Assembly (NCBI RefSeq): GCF_900109265.1
Contig: NZ_FNZM01000001.1
Span: 124,001-188,000 of the forward strand
Origin: Paraburkholderia tropica
Lineage (GTDB): Bacteria; Pseudomonadota; Gammaproteobacteria; Burkholderiales; Burkholderiaceae
Direction: 5' to 3'
Length of the DNA: 64,000 nucleotides
Below, piece after piece: positions 9,220 to 18,059 of this stretch. Under the pieces are notes generated by a model that was not told the origin of the DNA, did no database searches, and saw only the letters and a program-made list of their open reading frames with translations. The position numbers were made by a program, and so were the translations under genes. The stretch's first letter is position 1. Each line of letters begins with the position of its first letter.

Positions 9220-9258
9220 TAAAAAAGAAAGGGCAAGACGTTTCGTCTTGCCCTTTCT
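9220..9258 (-). terminator. Rho-independent terminator of the YSC84-like gene
   Basis: On the minus strand a 15-bp perfect stem (9226-9240 with 9244-9258) and 3-base loop are followed at once by a run of Ts. It lies 55 bases past the stop of the SYLF-domain gene, which it terminates. Confidence 0.9.
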
Positions 9259-9313
9259 ACATCGAGTGACACCGGCCCGGCGGCCGGCGCGGTCATGGAT
9301 CGCCTGCGTCAGC

Positions 9314-9901
9314 TCAGATCTTCAGACGCGAGACCTTGGTGCCCGCGAGCGAGACGTCGGCCATCAAACCGGCGTTGGTCATCACGAACACTTCGACCGG
9401 ATGGGTCGCCGTGTTGGTGTCGACCGCACCGTTCGCGCCGATCGTCACGAGCGCGACCGAGGCGTCGGCGCCTGCGGCCCAGCCGTCGGTTGCGCGGAAT
9501 TTCTCGAGCGACTCCTGCGTCATGAACGCAAAGATGATGGCCTTCGACTGCGCACCCGCCTGCAGGCCGAACGAGCCCGACACCGTGCTGTAGTAGCCCG
9601 AGGTCGAGCCGCCCACGCGCAGCGCGCCTTCGCCGTACTGCGCGCCGACGATGAAGCCGGCCTGCAGCACCGACGGGAACACCAGCACGCCGCGCGACTT
9701 GGCGATCAGTTCGCGCGAGCCCGGTACCGTCGAGTACAGCTTGGTCATGGCGTTGTCGACGCTCGCGTCGATCGACTGGCGCTTCGACATATCAGTCGCC
9801 GCGTTCGAGTTGTTCGTACCCGTAGTCGTACAGCCCGCGAGCGCGAAACCGCCGGTGGCGAGCGCCGCGGCCGCCGAAAGCATGAAGTTGCGTCGTTGCA
9901 T
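9314..9901 (-). CDS. YSC84/SYLF-domain lipoprotein
   Basis: The product (195 residues) begins with MQRRNFMLSAAAALATGG and a lipobox ending LAGC, so it is predicted to be exported and lipidated, with a Tat-like twin arginine. The rest is the SYLF (YSC84) lipid-binding domain, seen in AKSRGVLVFPSVLQAGFIVG, in SGYYSTVSGSFGLQAGAQS and in the C-terminal AGTKVSRL. Eukaryotic SYLF domains bind phosphoinositides; bacterial members are envelope proteins of unclear role. GGAG lies 8 bases before the ATG. The gene stands alone with its own strong terminator. Confidence 0.92.
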   Translation of the reverse strand: MQRRNFMLSAAAALATGGFALAGCTTTGTNNSNAATDMSKRQSIDASVDNAMTKLYSTVPGSRELIAKSRGVLVFPSVLQAGFIVGAQYGEGALRVGGSTSGYYSTVSGSFGLQAGAQSKAIIFAFMTQESLEKFRATDGWAAGADASVALVTIGANGAVDTNTATHPVEVFVMTNAGLMADVSLAGTKVSRLKI

Positions 9902-10111
9902 GTCGTTATCTCCACACGAATAAGAATTTGCGCAGTGGTACAGCAATCCGCGTGCCCGACGTCTGACGGGCGCCACGCCTGTCCTGTCCGCAGGCGCAAG
10001 CAGGGCGACGCTCGCGCGCCGCACCCCGCTCGGCAACGATTCTGCCCGATTTATCGTGACCGGGCGTTGAAGGCCGACACGCGCGCCCTCGCCGCCCGCC
10101 CGCTCAGCCGC

Positions 10112-11074
10112 TCAAGGCGTCGCGGGCTGCCACGACGGATCGGGATCGAAAGCCTTCAGCGACGCCGCCACGCGCGCCCCATTCGGCCCAAGATTCTTCT
10201 GATACAGCTTGCCGTCCTGATCGACGATAAAGCTCATTACCCCGGTCTTGCCGTACTGCGCGGGCCACGCCACCAGCGCGAAGCCGCCCGTCAGTTCGCC
10301 GTTCTCCACGTAATTGCGCGCGCCGCCGCTCGCATGCGCGCCCTGCGCCGTGAGGATGCGGAAGTGATAGCCGTGATAGCCCTCCTGCGGCGTGATCTTC
10401 GCGTTGTGCGGCATGGTTTCGGCAAGCGGGCCGAGCGGGCTTTCGGTATCGCCGGGACCGGCCGGCCAGTAAAGGCCGTCGTGCGTGCCGGGCGTGCTCA
10501 CGAAGCGCTGCGCGTAGTGCTGCGTGAGACCTTTGTAGTCGTTCTGGGCGTCGACGTAGGCGAGCGCCGTGAGCATCGCCGAGCGCTCGTTGCGGCCGAT
10601 GCGGCGAGTGAGCACTTCACTCGCGCCTTCGCGCGGATCGAAGCGCCAGCCGCCCGCGCCCTGCACGATCGGGATCGGCAAGGTCCAGCCGCTGTCGCCC
10701 ACGGCCAGATGCGCGCTGGCCTTGCCCGCAACCGGCGGCGAGTCGGGCACGATCTCGTGGCCCTTGGACCAGGCGCCGAGGAAGTCGTCGATGTCCTCGC
10801 GGCCAATGTTCTGCGTGGGAATGAACTGCTGGAAGTCGCTGCCGAGCACGTGCTTCATCGCGTCGTGGTCGTTGGTGGCGAGCGCGTTCGTGAACGCCTC
10901 GGCCGCAGCGTCGGGTGTGGGATAGACGGCCTGCGCGAATGCAGCGGGTGCGGCGCCCAGCGCGAACGCGAGCGCGGCGGCAGCCGACACCCCGGCGCGT
11001 ATCCACCCGCAGGAGCGGGGCTGCGCGCGGCGCGGCGCGCCTTGCGGCAAACGGCGTGCTTGATTGCGGATCAT
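10112..11074 (-). CDS. DUF2950 family exported protein
   Basis: The 320-residue protein has an N-terminal signal sequence (hydrophobic core about residues 25-45, cleavage near AFAQA). The mature part matches the DUF2950 family, with segments such as FDPREGASEVLTRRIGRNE, AYVDAQNDY, and GYHGYHFRILTAQG. An ATG at 11074 is chosen because AGGAG lies upstream; an earlier start would overlap the preceding gene. It follows the DUF3300 gene by about 20 bases on the same strand. DUF2950 and DUF3300 genes are repeatedly found side by side in proteobacteria, suggesting a joint periplasmic role that is not known. Confidence 0.9.
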   Translation of the reverse strand: MIRNQARRLPQGAPRRAQPRSCGWIRAGVSAAAALAFALGAAPAAFAQAVYPTPDAAAEAFTNALATNDHDAMKHVLGSDFQQFIPTQNIGREDIDDFLGAWSKGHEIVPDSPPVAGKASAHLAVGDSGWTLPIPIVQGAGGWRFDPREGASEVLTRRIGRNERSAMLTALAYVDAQNDYKGLTQHYAQRFVSTPGTHDGLYWPAGPGDTESPLGPLAETMPHNAKITPQEGYHGYHFRILTAQGAHASGGARNYVENGELTGGFALVAWPAQYGKTGVMSFIVDQDGKLYQKNLGPNGARVAASLKAFDPDPSWQPATP

Positions 11075-11094
11075 CGCGAGTCTCCTGTCGGGGT

Positions 11095-12543
11095 TCAACG
11101 GTTGCGGCCAAAGTGGCGTTGGCCGCCACCGCCTGCGCCGACCCGGCCGCCACCACCGCCGCCGCCGCCGAACGAGGGACGCGCGCCGCCGCCCGCCTGA
11201 GCGCCTCCGAAGCCCCCGCCGCCGCGGTTCTGCAGCGCCTGGCGGCTTTGCTGACCGCGCTGCGAATCGGCGCGCGCCGCGCCGCCGTCGCCCGCGCCGC
11301 GCAACGCGTTGTCGCGATTCGCGTTTTGCGCGCGATTGCCGATCTCGTTCTGACGATTCGCGTTCTGCGCCCGATTGGCGGCGTTGTTCTGCGTGCCGCC
11401 CTGGCCACCGATGCGTCCGCCTTGCGCACCCTCGCCGCGATTGCTGCGATTGTCGCGATTGTTCAGCGCGTTGGCCCCGCCGTTCGGCCCGTTCCCGCCC
11501 GGCCGGTTCGCGCCGTTCGCGCCAGGCCGGTTGCCGCCCTGCTGAATGTCGTGCAAACGCTCGCTCGCATTGCCGCCCATGTTCTGCCCGGTGCGGTTCT
11601 GCAAGGTCTGCATGGCCTGCGAACGCGACTGGTCGTAGCCGCGGAAATTATTGCGCTGGCCATTCATATTCGCGTTGTTGAAATTCTGGTTGCGGCGCTC
11701 GACGTTGGTGTTGCGATTCCAGTTCGCCGTGCTGGTGTTGGCGTTGATGCGGTTATTGACGTTGATGTTGTTGTAGCGATTGACGTTGATATTCACGTCG
11801 TGGGTGCCCCAGCCGAAGCCGCCCCACAACGAATTCGCCACCGCCACGCCCGCGCCGAACGCGAGCCCGCTCACGAAACCGGTGGCGAGCGCGTAACCCG
11901 GAGGCGGCGGCATGTAGACGGGCGGATACGCCGGATACGGCCACGCGCCGTACACCACCGTGGGGTTATAGGTCGGCACGTAGACCACCTGAGGATTCGC
12001 CGGCTCGATGATGATCGTCTGCGTGCTGCTGCTCGGCGCCTGCTGCACGACCACCTTCTGCTGCTCGTTCGATTTGAGGTTGCCCGCCTTCTGCGCCTGC
12101 GTGCGCAGACGCTGCACCGAATCCATCACATCATTGGGCTGCGCGAGAAACGCATTGCCGATCTGCGCGACCCAGTCGGGCTTCGACTCCATCGTCGCCA
12201 GCACCTGCGGAAACGCGACCAGCGACTGCACGCTCGGGTCCCACGGCTGCGAGGCCACGGCTTTCACGGCGTCGTCGCCCTGCAGTTTCGGGTTGGCCTT
12301 CGACCATGCGGCCGCCGCCTGCACGTCCTGCGCAAACGTGGCGGCCATCAGCACCTGCGCGAGCAGCGCGTCCGGATAAAGCGCGATGGGCGCCGTGAGC
12401 GAATCGAGTTGCTGGCTCGACAGGTGCGCGGCATTTTGCGCGAGCGCGGAACGCGGCCCGGACGGGCCAATGAAGAGCGGTGCGGCCGCGAGCGCGGCGC
12501 ACAGGAGCCAGGCAGCACGCTGGCGTACACCGGACGAGTTCAC
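11095..12543 (-). CDS. DUF3300 family exported protein with Asn/Arg/Gly-rich tail
   Basis: The protein (482 residues) starts at a GTG 7 bases after AGGAGGA and has a signal peptide to about residue 36. Residues 40-190 form the DUF3300 domain (TAPIALYPDALLAQVLMAAT, PWDPSVQSLVAFPQVL). A Pro/Tyr-rich stretch (about 190-230) leads into a long low-complexity region dominated by Asn, Arg and Gly, ending in a glycine run and RHFGRNR. The tail is probably disordered and may bind nucleic acid, cell wall or surface polymers; that is inference. The downstream DUF2950 gene is in the same operon. Confidence 0.9.
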   Translation of the reverse strand: MNSSGVRQRAAWLLCAALAAAPLFIGPSGPRSALAQNAAHLSSQQLDSLTAPIALYPDALLAQVLMAATFAQDVQAAAAWSKANPKLQGDDAVKAVASQPWDPSVQSLVAFPQVLATMESKPDWVAQIGNAFLAQPNDVMDSVQRLRTQAQKAGNLKSNEQQKVVVQQAPSSSTQTIIIEPANPQVVYVPTYNPTVVYGAWPYPAYPPVYMPPPPGYALATGFVSGLAFGAGVAVANSLWGGFGWGTHDVNINVNRYNNINVNNRINANTSTANWNRNTNVERRNQNFNNANMNGQRNNFRGYDQSRSQAMQTLQNRTGQNMGGNASERLHDIQQGGNRPGANGANRPGGNGPNGGANALNNRDNRSNRGEGAQGGRIGGQGGTQNNAANRAQNANRQNEIGNRAQNANRDNALRGAGDGGAARADSQRGQQSRQALQNRGGGGFGGAQAGGGARPSFGGGGGGGGRVGAGGGGQRHFGRNR

Positions 12544-12832
12544 GTAACGGTCCTCCTGATTGCTGATGGGCGCGATGGTGTGTGTTCTGATGCGCTCTGC
12601 AAAGTGCGACGCGTGCGAAGTGCGTCAAGAACATGAAGCACGCGACGTACTGTTATATAGCGCACTTGTGCATATCCCTGCGCGCAAAACGTACCCGCCA
12701 AAATACGAGCCGCGCAGCCGCGGTGTCAACCGCGCAGCCGCGAAAGCGCAGCGTTTCAGGAGACGCATCAATGAAGCGCGCAAATGCGCGGAACGCAACA
12801 ATGCGCAGGACATCGAAGCGCGCTTCGCCGGA

Positions 12833-14191
12833 TCAGTGCTCCGCGTTGGCCGTGCGGCGCTCGGTCGGCGCGAGATGCATGCGCACGAAGCCGAGGTGCT
12901 CGCGCAGCACGTAGAACGCATCCGCATACGCAAGCGGCATGCGCAGCGTATTGAGCGAACGTTCGATCTCGTCGAGTTCGTCGATCAGCGCATGGCGTTC
13001 CTCTTCGTTGGTGTGCTTGAGCGCGTCGCGCTCGATGGCGATCAGCGCGCCGTAATAGCGATAGATGCGCGAACGCACGCGCCAGCGGTACAGCGCCGGA
13101 ATCGCACGCAGCGCCGGAAACACCAGCACCGCGAGCGGCAACAGCAGCACGAGCAGCCGATCGGTCACGCTCGCGAGCCAGAACGGCAGGTTGCGATAGA
13201 GAAAACTCTTGCCCGACTTGTAGTAACGCGTGGCGTCTTCGCTGATGCGGAAATCGTGCGCCACCGGGCTCGGAAATTCGCCCGAGCGCTGCAGCAGCCC
13301 CGGCACGCCGTTCACTTCGCTCGCGGCCTCGATCAGCAGATCGGAGATGGCCGGATGCAGCGTGTCGCGCGCGACGATCTCCACGGTCGGCCCGATCAGA
13401 TGCACGGTCTGCGGCGGCACGCGGCGGCGCAGATCGAGCACGCCGGTCGGCAGGTCGATGGCCTCCAGATACGGGAAAAGCCGCGTATACGCCGACGATT
13501 CCTCGAAGCTCATCACCGAAATGCCGGGAATGTTCAGCAGGCGCAGCATCAGCGTGCGCGTGGTGGAATCGCCGCTCAGCATGGCGGCGTCGACGCGGTT
13601 CGAGACCAGCGCCGTGGCCGCCTCCATGCCGTCGAGCGGCAGGAAGGTGGCGTCGCCGCCCGGGTCCATGCCGTTCGCATCGAGCAGCTTGAGCGACAGT
13701 TCGCGCGTGCCGCTCCCCACGCGGCCGATGGCGATGCGCTTGCCGTCGAGATCGGAAAGCTGCGTGAGTCCGGAGCCGCGATAGAACACCACGATCGGCA
13801 GATATGCCACGCTGCCGAGCGACATCAGCGAGCGCGTGTCCTGGCCGTCGGCCACGCCGCCCTGCACGAACGCGAGATCGACTTTCGATTTGGGATCGAG
13901 CAGACGCTGGAGATTCTGCACCGAGCCGTCCGATTCGAGGATCTTCAGCTTCACGCCGTTGCGCGCGAGGACCGTGCGATACGCCTCGGCCATCTGCATG
14001 AACGAGCTGTCGCGCGGACCGGCGCTGAGGGTGATGGCGCGCGGCGGCGCCGGATCGACGAGCCACACGACCAGGCCGATCACGACGATGCAGAACAGCG
14101 CGACCGGCAGCGTGGAGAGCGCGATGTCGCGCCACGCCGGATGCGACGGGTCACGCATGAAATGCGGCAAAGGTGGACGGTGGCGTCTCAT
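12833..14191 (-). CDS. TAXI-family solute-binding protein with two membrane anchors
   Basis: The 452-residue protein has a transmembrane segment at about 24-46, a TRAP-associated extracytoplasmic (TAXI) ligand-binding domain from about 50 to 340 (start ITLSAGPRDSSFMQMAEAYR, later IAIGRVGSGTRELSLKLLDAN), a second membrane region at about 350-375, and a charged helical tail of about 75 residues that would return to the cytoplasm. Classical TAXI proteins deliver substrates to fused TRAP permeases, but no TRAP membrane gene is next to it. The topology suits a sensor as well as a transporter component. It follows the MarR gene with a 161-base gap. Confidence 0.88.
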   Translation of the reverse strand: MRRHRPPLPHFMRDPSHPAWRDIALSTLPVALFCIVVIGLVVWLVDPAPPRAITLSAGPRDSSFMQMAEAYRTVLARNGVKLKILESDGSVQNLQRLLDPKSKVDLAFVQGGVADGQDTRSLMSLGSVAYLPIVVFYRGSGLTQLSDLDGKRIAIGRVGSGTRELSLKLLDANGMDPGGDATFLPLDGMEAATALVSNRVDAAMLSGDSTTRTLMLRLLNIPGISVMSFEESSAYTRLFPYLEAIDLPTGVLDLRRRVPPQTVHLIGPTVEIVARDTLHPAISDLLIEAASEVNGVPGLLQRSGEFPSPVAHDFRISEDATRYYKSGKSFLYRNLPFWLASVTDRLLVLLLPLAVLVFPALRAIPALYRWRVRSRIYRYYGALIAIERDALKHTNEEERHALIDELDEIERSLNTLRMPLAYADAFYVLREHLGFVRMHLAPTERRTANAEH

Positions 14192-14352
14192 GAGAACCCG
14201 GCGGCGATGCGTCGATCTCTGGAAGCCCCATCATGCCATTTTCGCGCCGGATCGGGACGCAGGCGGATACTCGGGGATGCCCGTGCTGGCGAGTGGTTGC
14301 GAGGCTGCCCGCGCGCTGAAAGCTACGTAAGCGCGCGCCTACGCACAACGCA

Positions 14353-14784
14353 TCACGCCGCCGCTTTGGTGAGCGCGAACAGTTCGGCGCGCAGCGCCTT
14401 CGCGCGATCGCGCTTCATATGCTTTTCGAATTCCGCCTGGGCGTCCTGCCAGAGCGCGTGCGCCTTGTCGTAGCGGCGCAAGCCGCTCGCGGAGAGCCGG
14501 TAGACGAGCGTGCGCGTATCGTGCTCGGCGGCGGCCGTGAGCACGAGGCCGTCGCGCTGCAGCGGCTTGAGCGCGCGCACGAGCGTGGTGCGGTCCATCA
14601 CGAGGTCGTCGGAAAGTTCGGCGGCGGTGGCGTCGGGGCGGCCCGCGAGGCGCGAGAGAATGGTGAACTGCGCGGCCGTCACGCCCGCCTGCGCGAGATG
14701 GCGCTCATAGAGCTGCGTGACGAAGCGCGCCGCCTGCCGCAGTGCAAAACAGTTGCATTCCTCGCGCGTCACTCGCTTCGTCAT
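14353..14784 (-). CDS. MarR-family regulator (paralogue of the emr regulator)
   Basis: The 143-residue protein is a typical MarR winged-helix dimer former. The recognition helix region LVMDRTTLVRALKPL is nearly identical to MVMERTTLVRALRPL in the MarR protein encoded at 22418-22945, and the N-terminal helix (ALRQAARFVTQLYERHL) is also shared. It starts at an ATG preceded by AAGGTGA and follows the thiolase gene by 119 bases on the same strand. A palindrome of the kind found near the other MarR gene lies upstream of the thiolase, so this protein probably represses the thiolase-marR transcript. Confidence 0.92.
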   Translation of the reverse strand: MTKRVTREECNCFALRQAARFVTQLYERHLAQAGVTAAQFTILSRLAGRPDATAAELSDDLVMDRTTLVRALKPLQRDGLVLTAAAEHDTRTLVYRLSASGLRRYDKAHALWQDAQAEFEKHMKRDRAKALRAELFALTKAAA

Positions 14785-14903
14785 TGCCGGTCACCTTCTC
14801 GTGCTTCGTTCGCCATCACGTGAATCTCGTGAATTTCGTGGATCTGGAGCGCGCGCGCCGTTTCGTCGATCACGTCGATCACGTCGATGCGCGCGCCCGG
14901 CCA

Positions 14904-16136
14904 TCATACTTTCTGGAGCGCGAGCGCGATACCCTGGCCGCCGCCGATGCACAGCGTCACGACGCCCCGGCGCACGCCGTCGCGCTGCATCGACCAGGCC
15001 AGACGCGTGGTCAGAATCGCACCCGTCGCGCCGATCGGATGACCGTGCGCGATCGCCCCGCCTTCCACGTTGACGATGTCGTCGGGAATGCCCAGTTGCT
15101 TGATGACCGCGAGCGGCACCGCCGCGAAGGCCTCGTTGATCTCGAAGCGCTCGACGTCGCCGAGCGACCAGCCCGCACGCCGCAGCGCGAGCTGCACGGC
15201 GGGCACCGGGCCGAGGCCGAACAGACCCGGCTCGACCGCCGCCACGCCCCACGCCACGAGCCGCACCATCGGCGCGAGACCGTGCGCCTCGGCGAAACCG
15301 CGCTCGGCCACCAGCATCGCCGACGCCGCGCTGTTCAGTCCCGGCGCGTTGCCCGCCGTGATCGTGCCGTCGGGGCGGAACGCGGGCTTGAGCTTCGCAA
15401 GCACCTCGAAGGTGGTGTCGGGGCGCGGCGCTTCGTCGGTGTCGAAACGCTCCACGCCATTCTTGCCCTTCAATTCCACGGCGACGATCTCCTCCTTGAG
15501 ACGCCCCGCCGCCTGCGCCGCCGCGAAACGCTGCTGCGAACGCGCGGCCCAGCGGTCCTGCTCGTCGCGCGTGAGTTGCGCCTGCGTCACGAGGTCTTCG
15601 GTGTGCCAGCCCGAATGCTCGCCCGAAAACGCATCGACAAGACCGTCGCGCAGCATGCTGTCGTGGATCTGCGCGTTGCCCATGCGATAGCCCCAACGTC
15701 CGCCGTCGAGCAGATAGGGCGCGCGGTCCATGTTCTCCATGCCGCCCGCGAGCGCGACATCGGCGAGACCGAGCAGCACTTCCTGCGCGGCGCTCGCCAC
15801 CGCCTGCGCGCCCGAGCCGCACACGCGGTTCACGGTGAGCGCGGGCACCTGCACGGGCACGCCGCCGCCCAGTTCCGCCTGGCGCGCGGGATTCATCTTG
15901 TTGCCCGCCTGGATCACGTTGCCGAGCACGACCGAGCCCAGCAGCGCGGGATCGAGCTTCGCGCGCGCGAGCGTTTCGCGCACCGCGATCGCGCCCAGTT
16001 CGGTGGCGGGCACGCCCTTGAGCGCGCCGTTGTACGCGCCGATCGCCGTGCGCACGGGATGGCACAGCACGATCTCGCGCGCGGCGTTCGCGCCCGTATT
16101 GAGGGGGGAATTCGGGGTGGAATTCGACAGGCTCAT
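14904..16136 (-). CDS. Thiolase (acetyl-CoA acetyltransferase family)
   Basis: The 410-residue cytosolic enzyme carries all thiolase signatures: nucleophile Cys106 in NRVCGSGAQA, the NEAFA motif, the catalytic His in GGAIAHGHPIGATGA and the second Cys in TLCIGGGQG. It catalyses condensation of acetyl-CoA units or the reverse thiolysis; whether it serves polyhydroxybutyrate synthesis, beta-oxidation or an aromatic route cannot be told. The start has GGAGAG upstream, and the extra N-terminal 20 residues are Ser/Asn/Pro-rich. The MarR gene follows, and a candidate operator lies 75 bases upstream of the start. Confidence 0.94.
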   Translation of the reverse strand: MSLSNSTPNSPLNTGANAAREIVLCHPVRTAIGAYNGALKGVPATELGAIAVRETLARAKLDPALLGSVVLGNVIQAGNKMNPARQAELGGGVPVQVPALTVNRVCGSGAQAVASAAQEVLLGLADVALAGGMENMDRAPYLLDGGRWGYRMGNAQIHDSMLRDGLVDAFSGEHSGWHTEDLVTQAQLTRDEQDRWAARSQQRFAAAQAAGRLKEEIVAVELKGKNGVERFDTDEAPRPDTTFEVLAKLKPAFRPDGTITAGNAPGLNSAASAMLVAERGFAEAHGLAPMVRLVAWGVAAVEPGLFGLGPVPAVQLALRRAGWSLGDVERFEINEAFAAVPLAVIKQLGIPDDIVNVEGGAIAHGHPIGATGAILTTRLAWSMQRDGVRRGVVTLCIGGGQGIALALQKV

Positions 16137-16210
16137 CGTGTTCTCTCCAGAGTTATTCGATGGAACAGCATGGACACTCACAATCGCTGCATGCACCGTT
16201 TCATTCTATG

Positions 16211-16224
16211 TATGCATATGCACA
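16211..16224. promoter_or_regulatory. MarR operator candidate upstream of thiolase
   Basis: TATGCATATGCACA differs in one base from the perfect palindrome TGTGCATATGCACA. Related copies occur at the start of the emr marR gene (22939-22952) and just upstream of emrA (22355-22368), and the two MarR proteins have near-identical recognition helices. Confidence 0.5.
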
Positions 16225-16354
16225 CATCCAAGGCGTTTCCTCGAATCGATACTCATGATTCGTGGCACGTTTTATGTCGGCGGCGCATGCGGCGCACGTG
16301 GCCTGTCGCCGGGTTCGACGCCCTCGCCTCGCGGCGAAAGGCGCGTGAACCCGC

Positions 16355-16891
16355 TTACGCGACGGCCGGAAAATCGAGCGTCGTATCGTTGATGCGGTTC
16401 ACGAGGTTCGTGAACGTGATCGACGCAATCGCCAGCGCAATCTCCACGATCTGGCGCTCGGTATAGCCCGCGGCGCGAATCGCCTGCACCTCGGCTTCCG
16501 CGACCGTGCCGCGCGTTTGCACGAGCAGGCGCACGAAGTGGACGAGCGCGTCGCGCTTCGCGTCGCCGCTGGCGTCGCCCGCGCGGATCTGCTTCATCGT
16601 TTCCGGTGCGAGGCCCGCGAACTTGCCCGCCAGCGTGTGCGCGGCGAGACAGTAATCGCAGCCCGCCACTTCGCTCACGGCGAGTTTCACGGCTTCGATA
16701 TCGGGCTTCGACAACGCGCCGCCCGCGAGCACGGCTTCCACGCCGAGTATCGAGGCAAGCGCTTCCGGGCTGTGCGTGCCGATGGTCGCGTAGGCGTTCG
16801 GCACCTTGCCGACGGCCTTGCGGATCTTCGCGAAAACGTCGGCGGCGACGCCGGTGGCTTCTTCGGGCTTGATGGAGGAAAGACGGGACAT
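16355..16891 (-). CDS. AhpD-like carboxymuconolactone decarboxylase family protein
   Basis: The 178-residue helical protein has the AhpD-type redox motif GCDYCLAAH (Cys78, Cys81, His85) inside the carboxymuconolactone decarboxylase fold. Such proteins act as alkylhydroperoxidases or peroxiredoxin-reducing partners rather than as decarboxylases. AGGAG lies 6 bases before the ATG. It is divergent from the AraC gene and lies 218 bases upstream of the thiolase. The AraC regulator across the divergent promoter has a cupin-like sensor and is the likely controller. Confidence 0.92.
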   Translation of the reverse strand: MSRLSSIKPEEATGVAADVFAKIRKAVGKVPNAYATIGTHSPEALASILGVEAVLAGGALSKPDIEAVKLAVSEVAGCDYCLAAHTLAGKFAGLAPETMKQIRAGDASGDAKRDALVHFVRLLVQTRGTVAEAEVQAIRAAGYTERQIVEIALAIASITFTNLVNRINDTTLDFPAVA

Positions 16892-17092
16892 GATCGACTC
16901 CTGGTTCGTTGAATTCGCTGCATTCGTGGATCAAGCGCGCCGCGCGGAAGTGCGCCGGCATCGCGTTTCTGCTGCACCGCCATCGTCGATGGCATGACGC
17001 CAGTCTAGACGCGCACGCCGACGCTTTTAATGCCAGAATGGCGCGAATTCATGCTCGATCGTCTCACCGCCCCTCCACTTACGCCGCCGATC

Positions 17093-18019
17093 ATGGACAT
17101 CCTCAGCCGCTTGCTCTCGCTCATGCCCGTCGCGGGCCGACTCGACGTGCGCTGCCACTTCGGCGCGCCGTGGCGTATCGACGAGCCCGGCGCGGGCCCG
17201 CGCGAGATCCGCTATCACGTGCTGATCGCGGGCTCGGCCATCGTCGAGGACGCGCACGGCACGCCCACCGCGCTGCATGCGGGCGACATCGTGCTGTTCC
17301 CGGCGGGCGGCGCGCACGTGCTGCACGACGGCAGCGGCGAAGCGCCCTCGGCGGTCGAAAAACGTGTGGAAAACGGCCTCGAAGTGGCGACCAACCAGAC
17401 CGACGCGCATCGCACCGACGTGCTCTGCGGCCGCTTCCTGCTGCCCGCCGTGCCGCAACGGCTGCTGCGCGAGAACCTGCCGGGCCGCCTCGTCGTGCAC
17501 AGCGCGCCCGCGGGCGGCCATGCGCCCGAGCGGCTCGTGCGCCTGATCGCGCTGCTGCGCGACGAGGCGCTCGAAGCGGGGCCGGGCAGCGATTCGCTCG
17601 TCAACCATCTCTCGGGCGCGCTGTTCGCGCTCACGCTGCGCTACGCGAGCGGCACCGACGCGCCGCCGCGCGGCCTGCTCGCGCTGGCCCGGCAACCGCG
17701 TCTGCAACCGGCGATCGACGCCATGTTCGAGACGCCGGGCCGCCCGTGGACGCTGCCCGATCTCGCCGCGCTCTGCCACATGTCGCGCGCGACCTTCGCG
17801 CGTCATTTCGATGAAGCGATCGGACGCTCGGCCGCCGACGTGCTCACCGACATCCGCATGACGCTCGCGGGCCGTCTGCTCGCGCAGGGCAATCAGCCGG
17901 TGGCGGAGATCGGCGAATTCGTCGGCTATCAATCCGATGCCGCGTTCCAGCGCGGTTTCAAGCGCCACGTGGGCATGACGCCCGCGCAATGGCGCGCCGC
18001 CGCGCGCGCCGAAGCCTGA
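17093..18019 (+). CDS. AraC-family regulator with N-terminal cupin
   Basis: Residues 1-200 form a cupin-like ligand-binding domain (GDIVLFPAGGAHVL) and the C-terminal 100 residues hold the two AraC helix-turn-helices (LPDLAALCHMSRATFARHF and VAEIGEFVGYQSDAAFQRGF). This is the domain order of AraC regulators that control adjacent oxidoreductase or AhpD-like genes. The start is uncertain: in-frame ATGs occur at 17030 and 17051 as well, none with a clear ribosome site; 17093 is chosen because family members begin just before the cupin (MDILSRLLSLMPV). It is divergent from the AhpD-like gene. Confidence 0.9.
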   Translation: MDILSRLLSLMPVAGRLDVRCHFGAPWRIDEPGAGPREIRYHVLIAGSAIVEDAHGTPTALHAGDIVLFPAGGAHVLHDGSGEAPSAVEKRVENGLEVATNQTDAHRTDVLCGRFLLPAVPQRLLRENLPGRLVVHSAPAGGHAPERLVRLIALLRDEALEAGPGSDSLVNHLSGALFALTLRYASGTDAPPRGLLALARQPRLQPAIDAMFETPGRPWTLPDLAALCHMSRATFARHFDEAIGRSAADVLTDIRMTLAGRLLAQGNQPVAEIGEFVGYQSDAAFQRGFKRHVGMTPAQWRAAARAEA

Positions 18020-18059
18020 ACGCGCGGACGCCGACTGAGCCAACGACTCATCCAGCGAC

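Noticed and set aside
9035..11200. A 721-codon plus-strand open frame
   Set aside because: It is antisense to the YSC84 and DUF2950 genes, is rich in Arg, Ala and Pro as expected of shadow frames in GC-rich DNA, and has no recognisable motif.
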